Part shown: positions 58,306 to 64,000 of the stretch, in pieces
How positions within the stretch are numbered: the stretch's first letter is position 1
How the letters are laid out: the number at the start of each line of letters is the position of its first letter
Source: Astropecten irregularis
Lineage: Eukaryota; Echinodermata; Asteroidea; Paxillosida; Astropectinidae
Direction of reading: 5' to 3'
DNA length: 64,000 bases
Assembly (NCBI GenBank): GCA_963971285.1
Contig: OZ020257.1
Coordinates: 13,158,602 to 13,222,601 of the forward strand
Notes under the pieces: model-generated
What the model saw: the letters and a program-made list of their open reading frames with translations, nothing else
Database searches by the model: none
What the model was told of the DNA's origin: nothing
Translations under genes and position numbers: made by a program

Positions 58306-58749
58306 CAGTCGATATTTTAACGTTTGTAATTTCTCATTCAGTTTTAGTATCTCTTCTTGAAATTGTGGAACAGTTTTCTCAAATTTACTTTTGCCGTAGC
58401 TAATTTTCATTTCCACGTCCTTCTTCAACTTTTCCAGGTAGTCCTTGATCTCCTTGTTCTGCTTTGTCTTTTCGTCGATGTTGTCCTGTAAGGCTTTATT
58501 CTTCAACCCGTTGGAGTCGCCTTTTTTGTCACGATTCCGCATGATATGCAAAGTCCTGTCCATGTCGTCCAATTTGCTGTTGACCTTCTGGATGGTGTTT
58601 TCCAGTTGACTGACGGTTTTTCTAGCTGGGAGGAGTTCGTCGCTACAGTCCAGTACATTGCGTGTGGCTATAATTCTGCTGTATAGGTTGAAGCCCAGGC
58701 TGGCGACTGCCAGGGATGCTACGATCATCGAGAGCTTTAAAGCTTGCAT
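58306..58749 (-). CDS. Membrane-anchored coiled-coil protein, first coding exon
   Basis: ATG at 58749 opens 148 codons ending at a very strong donor (CTG|GTACGTACG) in phase 0. Residues ~5-22 are hydrophobic (KLSMIVASLAVASLGFNLY), a signal anchor or signal peptide. Residues ~44-74 and ~85-148 form charged heptad-like helices (SQLENTIQKVNSKLDDMDRT; KTKQNKEIKDYLEKLKKDVE). Cys 35 lies between them. The 5' side has an acceptor-like TCTCTCTTTAG|GGAAC about 40 bases before the ATG, suggesting a further 5' UTR exon. Later exons should lie left of 58306, where a TTAA-2 MITE sits, and were not identified. No family recognised. Confidence 0.65.
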
Positions 58750-59539
58750 GGTGAAGGGGGACTTTCTCGGCCCAAGTTCCCTAAAGAGAGATATTCGTAT
58801 ATATTGGTATCGCTAATTAATAGCGCTGTCTGTTATCCAATGAGCGCTCCCTGGATCCGAGTCCACCCAACTTGATCCACGGCGAATCCACAGCGACCCC
58901 CGGCCGTGCCGAACGAAACTGTCTGTTTTTCCAATGCCTATAAAACTCGTGCGATTCATGCATATACAACGCAGGAACACTTGTATAACTGACAACGTTT
59001 TCTCATCCATCAAAACTAAACGGATTTTATTTGATAAATCCCCCTAATTTGACGAGCGCGTGTCAACAAATTATATCGCCTATAATTATGAATGACGTAC
59101 ATGGCAGGCAAGCTCTTTCCCTGACAACTATGTGCGAATTGATATTACAAGAATTGCATACTCAGCACTTATAGTGCATGAATTAATGCAAGCATCAAAG
59201 GCGTTAAAAAAGTTGTTCAATATTGTTCTTCATATAGGGATTATATCATCAGCTGGCCTGTGAATAACAATGAATGATGAGTTATTACATTTCAATGATA
59301 AAATATAACGGTGTATATAGGCCCATTGTTATATATACCGTCCAGATGTGCACAAAGCTTCGAGATAGTGTTCATTTTTCAGTTTGTCATAATCAATAAA
59401 TGATCGATTCGGTACAGCCACGTGGCGTGGTTTTCTTGTTGTATTGAGTGATTTACAATTATGATGGAAAGAGCAAAATGAACGGCAAGGCTGGACCACA
59501 TTTATACGGGGAAAAATCAATTCATCCGGCGGCCGTTAA
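58750..59539. other. Upstream flank of exon 58306-58749
   Basis: A GC-rich patch at 58840-58920 may be promoter or 5' UTR of the minus-strand gene. Nothing firmer was seen. Confidence 0.35.
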
Positions 59540-59898
59540 AGGTAATATCATTCTTTTGTTTTTATCAAAGAAATAAAGATTCATGAGCAAAATATCATCA
59601 TGGAAGATACAATAACAGTCATCTGTAAAAATTTCAGTCCCATACGGTGCCCACTTTTTGAGAAAACAGTGAAAACGGCCACAGTATTTCTTAAGTCTTT
59701 TCTCTTTTATTTTCGATCTTTTAAAAGATCAAACAGATTTTCGGTCGTTGTTTTAATTTCTGGATAAATACACCATTTCAGGCAGACAAATTTTAACGGT
59801 ATGTTTCTACCACCACCATCTTCATACCCTGTACGTTATAGGTAAATCTGTGAACATTTCTGTTTGGGTTTCTTACCAAAGTATGAACTAGTGTACCT
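59540..59898 (-). mobile_element. TTAA-1 MITE, full reverse copy
   Basis: TTAA, 'aggtaatatcattcttttg', centre 'gatcttttaaaagatc', end 'gaactagtgtacct', TTAA. Confidence 0.85.
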
Positions 59899-60063
59899 TT
59901 AAATCCCGCTCATAATGAACCAGTGAAAATAAAAACAGTTATAGAGATTTCATTGATCGGCGCATTGAACCGAAGCACAGGAACATTGTATTCCCATCGT
60001 ATTGTCTGAAACCAATTGACCCAACAGGGAACTCGGACTTGGAACAAAAAATTGAGTACAGAG

Positions 60064-60400
60064 CTTAATAATATCATACATTGGTTTTTGTCAGAGAAAT
60101 GCAGATTCATGGGCAAAAATATCAAGGAAGATACAATAACAGTCATCTGTGAAAATGTCAGTCCCATACGGTGCCCACTTTTTGAGAAAACAGTGAAAAA
60201 AGGCCACAGTATTTCTTAAGTGTTTCCTTTTTTATTTTTGATCTTGGTCATTGGTTTTACTAATTTCTGGATGAATACACCATTTCAGGTGGAAATATTT
60301 AAACGGTATGTTTCTACCAACACCATCTTCATACCCTGAAAGTTATAGGTAAATCTGTGAACATTTCTGTTCCGGTTTGCTACCAAATTTGATACTGCCT
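60064..60400 (-). mobile_element. TTAA-1 MITE, reverse copy with central deletion
   Basis: Left 'aataatatcatacattggtt'. The central palindrome is lost ('tttttgatcttggtcattgg'). Right end 'gatactgcct' then TTAA. Confidence 0.8.
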
Positions 60401-61119
60401 TTAAATCATGAATCCTATGCAGATTGTGAAAGGCTTAAATATTGTGGACATTCTGTGAATAATTATTTGTTTTTAACTAACAAATAAATTAAAATCACTG
60501 AAAGATATGAAAAAACAACAACAATTGACTGGGACAGTTTTTGATGATTGATTATTAAACATAATTCATTCAATCCTCTGCTTTTCACGCTCCATTTATT
60601 CATATTTTTCATCATTTCAGTAATATTGAAAGCCGATATTTATTCAATTTTGTACAAATTATATTATACACAATAATAACTGATAGTAATAATACTGTTT
60701 GTTTATAATGCCATATTGCATCCAGTAATTAGGTGTCCCACTCTTCTCAGAAATTTTTACAAACCATGAAATGACACTGTGCTGCTTACTCCATTTGATA
60801 CTAAACTCCCGATGATCTTCATACTCCCATTGTAAAATTGATAGGAGATTTTCATAATCAACCATGAAATTGTAACATTTATTTTCGAGTAGTTATTATA
60901 GAGTATGGGCCAGGCAAATTTAATTTTTGAGTACTTTTAATCGAGTATTTGCATGCCTTTGAGTTGTAGTCGAGTACGAGTACTCCAACACTGGTGTTGG
61001 GTGAGCATCTTTTATGATAACTTACTTACATGTAGTTCTAAGGCACTCTTAGTTACTTAATCTTATTTCAACAAATTTAGATGGAGACACTGCTGGTAGT
61101 ACATAGTACTACAGTAACA
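60401..61119. other. AT-rich intergenic sequence
   Basis: No supported feature. Short 'cgagtac/gagtatt' repeats lie near 60890-60985. Confidence 0.4.
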
Positions 61120-61488
61120 TAAAGATATAATACATGATTGGTAAAGGTAACAGAACAGCACTCACACTTTGTCTGATCAAACATGTACATGTATATGAAA
61201 TAATACACCTGTGAAAATTTGAGCTCAATCGGACATCTGAGTCGCGAGAAAATAGCGAAAACCCAACTCCATTTTTCTCATGAAACACATAAAGAATGGT
61301 TTTGATCTTACCCACGAGATCAAAACTGTTTCCGGTCTTTGTCTGACTAATTTCTGGATAAATACACCATTTCAGGCGGAAATAATTTAACGGTATGTTT
61401 CTACCAGCACCATCTTCATATCCTGAAGGTTATACATAAATCTGTGAGCATTTCTATTCGGGTATGTTACCAATCCTGTACTGTACCT
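61120..61488 (-). mobile_element. TTAA-2 MITE, full reverse copy
   Basis: 'tataatacatgattggtaa' left; 'gatcttacccacgagatc' at the centre; 'ccaatcctgtactgtacct' then TTAA at the right. Confidence 0.85.
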
Positions 61489-61510
61489 TTAAAACACAGA
61501 ACTACCAAAC

Positions 61511-61665
61511 CAGTGGTCGATTTCACAAAGATTTGCGATTCATCTTTTAGATGAGTTGTTCATGTTTCCATAGCAGCTAGTATTGTGACATCACACGTTG
61601 CTTAGCAATTAAGATTGATACGCATGTTGCGATCTATCTTAGCCTTTCGTGAAATCGAGTACAGG
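61511..61665. mobile_element. Short foldback MITE (GGTCGATTTCAC ends)
   Basis: 'cagtggtcgatttcacaaag' and 'ctttcgtgaaatcgagta' enclose about 115 bp. Related at the tips to 4382-4531. Confidence 0.7.
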
Positions 61666-62380
61666 CCCCCCCCCCCCCCTCCCCGGCTCAGCGCATGTTG
61701 TCCAGACAAATAGTTTCTCACTTTCGCGGTATTGACTACTAGTATTACAGTCTTGAATTGTTCACTATTTCTACTGTCTCTCGACAATTCTTAAGCTTGA
61801 GGTCCATAATTTCTGCGCATTTAATCAAACGCATACAGTAAATGTATACAACTGCTGGAAAATGCCATAAACCATACATTCAAATTCAGTAGTATATTTA
61901 TAATATAAATGTATATTTATATGTAAATATACATATAAATGTATATTTACATTCTCATTGTATTTATTTGTTGAAAATAAGTTTATCAAAATATTCACTT
62001 GTGAAGGTTCTTTTCGGAAAAAAAGTCTTCAACAGCATTCATGGTTGCCTGTTGTTTAATACTGATATAAATACAGTTCTAATGAGTACGGTATGCTATG
62101 CATAAAGAAAATTGTACTCTGCTGGTTGGCTTACTGCATTAGTATTAGCCTACAGGCATGGCATGTAACTTTTCTTCGGATCAGCTGATTTCCTCTTTTT
62201 TCACTTCACTCTTTTGCCGTTAAAAAATGAAAAACATTGTACAAAGTAAAATGTCCAACTTACATGCCTGATGCATGGTTTAAAGGTACATGTAATGAGT
62301 TATCGATGAGTTTGGTGAAATTGACCCCGCACATACAGTTATGATAATGTGTACATCATTTTCTAGTGACATAATGTTAT
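61666..62380. other. AT-rich intergenic sequence
   Basis: A C run lies at about 61667-61683 and an ATATAAATGTATATTTA-type palindromic stretch at 61895-61950. No gene. Confidence 0.4.
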
Positions 62381-62727
62381 AGGTATTTTCATACTTTGGT
62401 TTTTGTCAAAGAAATGCAGATTCATGGGCAAAAATATCAAGGAAGATACAGTAACAGTCATCTGTGAAATTTCCAGTCCCATACGTTGTCCACTTTTTAA
62501 GAAAACAGAGAAAAATGCCCATAGTATTTTTTTTTTAATTTCACAATTTTTCCGAAGATAAAAATGTTTTTGGTCATTGGTTTGACTCTTTTCAGGATAC
62601 ATACAGCACTTCAGGCAGAAACTATTTAAAGGTATGTTTCTACCATCACCATCTTTACACCCTGTAAGTTATAGGTAAATCTGCGGAGATTTCTGTTTCG
62701 GTATGCTACCAAAGTATGATGGCACCT
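62381..62727 (-). mobile_element. TTAA-1 MITE, reverse copy
   Basis: 'aggtattttcatactttgg' left; right 'gtatgatggcacct' followed by TTAT. It carries the 'accctgtaagttataggtaa' donor-like string. It lies about 75 bp beyond the stop codon of the minus-strand terminal exon. Confidence 0.8.
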
Positions 62728-62802
62728 TTATCTAACACCCTGAGTTGGTACTGTTGTCTGGCTGTGAAGCAAAATTTTATATTGCTTCGGACTGTCCATA
62801 TC

Positions 62803-63000
62803 TTACGTGTCCAAGTGGTCAAGTTCGTCATCTTCTCTGAAGGCCGACTGGGTGCTTCCGTTGGCATTCTCCAAGGATGGTGTGGGGCTTGTCAACCTCA
62901 CTTTCCTCTCTCTCTTTGTCCGCAGAGTGACTACAGGGGGCGCTAACACGGCCAGGTACTCATTCTTCAACACCTCCCAGCTGAATTGTTCAACATCGAC
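62803..63000 (-). CDS. Probable 3'-terminal coding exon of a minus-strand gene
   Basis: Acceptor (..TTCTTTGTGTGCATGGAATGAAG|) then 65 codons in phase 0 to TAA: VDVEQFSWEVLKNEYLAVLA, a basic patch TLRTKRERKVRL, a Ser/Asn-rich linker and an acidic end AFREDDELDHLDT. Phase and strand match the exon at 63623-63714, giving the joint HTLQ|VDVEQF. The tail looks cytoplasmic and regulatory. Family not recognised. The opposite strand is also open here, but it lacks splice signals. Confidence 0.5.
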   Translation of the reverse strand, partial: VDVEQFSWEVLKNEYLAVLAPPVVTLRTKRERKVRLTSPTPSLENANGSTQSAFREDDELDHLDT

Positions 63001-63082
63001 CTTCATTCCATGCACACAAAGAATAAGAATCAAACTTAGAAACAGTAGTTCGACCCCTCTGCAGCAAAAGTCTTCTTCTTAA

Positions 63083-63371
63083 AGGTACAGTACAGGATTC
63101 GTAACATAGCCAATCAAAAATGTTCACAGATTAACTTAGCCTGAACTATAATATTTCTGTCTGAAATGGTGTAGTTATCCAGAAATTGGTCAAACATTGA
63201 CCGAAACAATTTTGATGTTTTATAAGAAAAATTTTGTCGGGTTTTAGCTATTTTCTCGTGACTCAGATGTCCGATTGAGCTCAAATTTTCACAGGTTTAT
63301 TATTTCATGTACACGTTGGATTAGACAAAGTGTGGGTGCTGTTCTGTGACTTTTACCAATCATATATTATA
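63083..63371 (+). mobile_element. TTAA-2 MITE, forward copy
   Basis: TTAA, 'aggtacagtacaggattcg', then an internally shortened left module; the family-2 right module is intact to 'accaatcatatattata'. It lies in the intron between the two minus-strand exons. Confidence 0.8.
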
Positions 63372-63622
63372 AAAACCCAAGAAGATCCCGATCACCTGCG
63401 AACCTGTACAAAGAGCCCAAAGGAAAAGTCTGATTTTGCCACAAATTTGTTCGATTGCTAGCTCCGATCCGCAATAAAGGTGACCTGCACCACCGGAGTA
63501 GGTGTGACCCGAACCCCCTCCCAAATAATGCACACCACTTGCAGCCCCGAAGATAGGGCCCCGAGTCAGACATAAAGTTTGAACAATTTCCTTTGCAATC
63601 ATTATGCCTTGAGTGAACGTAC

Positions 63623-63714
63623 CTGGAGGGTATGTTTCCTGATGAGATGAGGGTGTCTGCAGAACTCCCTTAGCCTCTTGAGAAGCTGGGCTGGGGTCGA
63701 GTACAAGTAGTCCT
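63623..63714 (-). CDS. Probable internal exon of the same minus-strand gene
   Basis: 92 bases between an acceptor (CCATTCATCAACAG|) and a strong donor (CTCCAG|GTACGT). The frame reads DYLYSTPAQLLKRLREFC, then RHPHLIRKHTLQ, ending in phase 0, which suits the next exon. The exon starts with two bases of a split codon, so the gene continues beyond the right edge of the window. Helical and basic; no family recognised. Confidence 0.5.
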
Positions 63715-63774
63715 CTGTTGATGAATGGTACGTGGAAGAAAGAACAATTACCCCATACACAAGAAATAAACAAT

Positions 63775-63835
63775 ACAAGTAATTAACTGCTGCAAACAGC
63801 TCATCAACCAAATGAAATGACCTGAAATATCGAAC
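63775..63835. repeat. Third copy of CTGCAAAC-CTCATCA segment
   Basis: 'aatacaagtaattaactgct' and 'caaacagctcatcaacc' match 5940-5990 and 56447-56495, but the GGAGTTAGGAGGGCC arm does not follow here. Confidence 0.6.
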
Positions 63836-64000
63836 GCACACGGCCTTTCACTTTCTCGCAGAATCTTTCTCCAAAGGTAAAATGGCAGCTTGAATATGAT
63901 ATTGCAACATGAGAAACAGTATATGGGGGATCACTTAAAGAGGATGCGCCTTTTTTATTGTACGTCCGTCATAAAGTCTTTGAGGAAGTACAATAAAAAA

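Noticed and set aside
62807-63082. Plus-strand frame opposite the terminal exon
   Set aside because: Ser/Leu-rich shadow without splice signals; the minus frame has matching acceptor, phase and an acidic tail.
63360-63773. 137-residue minus frame across 63360-63773
   Set aside because: It reads through the donor at 63622 and into the intron; the upstream part is out of frame with the supported exon.

Overview
The window looks like animal nuclear DNA, most likely from a marine invertebrate deuterostome (echinoderm- or hemichordate-like). This placement is an inference. It rests on an intron-containing SKOR-type Ski-family gene, an AT-rich background dense with short non-autonomous DNA transposons (MITEs), and a marked excess of the palindrome TAGGCCTA. 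There are no operons, ribosome binding sites or CRISPR arrays.

Genes are sparse. (1) A SKOR/fussel transcriptional corepressor lies on the minus strand: a large first coding exon (16748-18532), then a phase-compatible second exon (15167-15326). Later exons should lie further left but were not found. (2) An unrecognised, basic, Ser/Pro-rich 591-residue protein is encoded in one exon on the minus strand (48179-49954). (3) Two small membrane-anchored coiled-coil proteins face each other tail to tail: plus strand 54866-55345 and minus strand 58306-58749, the latter only a first exon. (4) Two 3'-terminal exons of a minus-strand gene enter from the right edge (63623-63714 and 62803-63000). (5) A probable TATA box plus signal-peptide first exon lies on the plus strand at 12405-12713. 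Three weaker exon candidates are at 5077-5262, 37293-37386 and 50242-50387.

Most of the remaining sequence is repeats. The dominant group is three related MITE families (here TTAA-1, -2 and -3) of 350-400 bp. They share terminal AGGTA..TATCATACTTTGG-type ends, TTAA flanks and a common left half, but have different right halves; about 30 full or partial copies occur on both strands. One copy sits inside another repeat whose empty-site counterpart is also present, which shows a TTAA target duplication (piggyBac-like). Other families are hAT-like elements with hexamer-rich ends, mariner-like elements, a GTGTACAC-ended family, several foldback elements, a tRNA-related SINE, and one dead LINE 3' end next to gene 54866-55345.

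The hexamer-rich hAT-like family appears to seed simple-repeat arrays: (GAGCCT)n at 14.9 kb and a 750-bp (GGGCTT)n array at 37.8-38.6 kb that fits the G-quadruplex consensus. Other unusual structures are a 246-bp near-perfect palindrome (51538-51783), an interleaved A-B-A'-B' inverted repeat (57595-57858), and hammerhead-like CTGANGA-stem-GAAAC motifs. Coordinates of repeat edges are by eye and may be off by a few bases.
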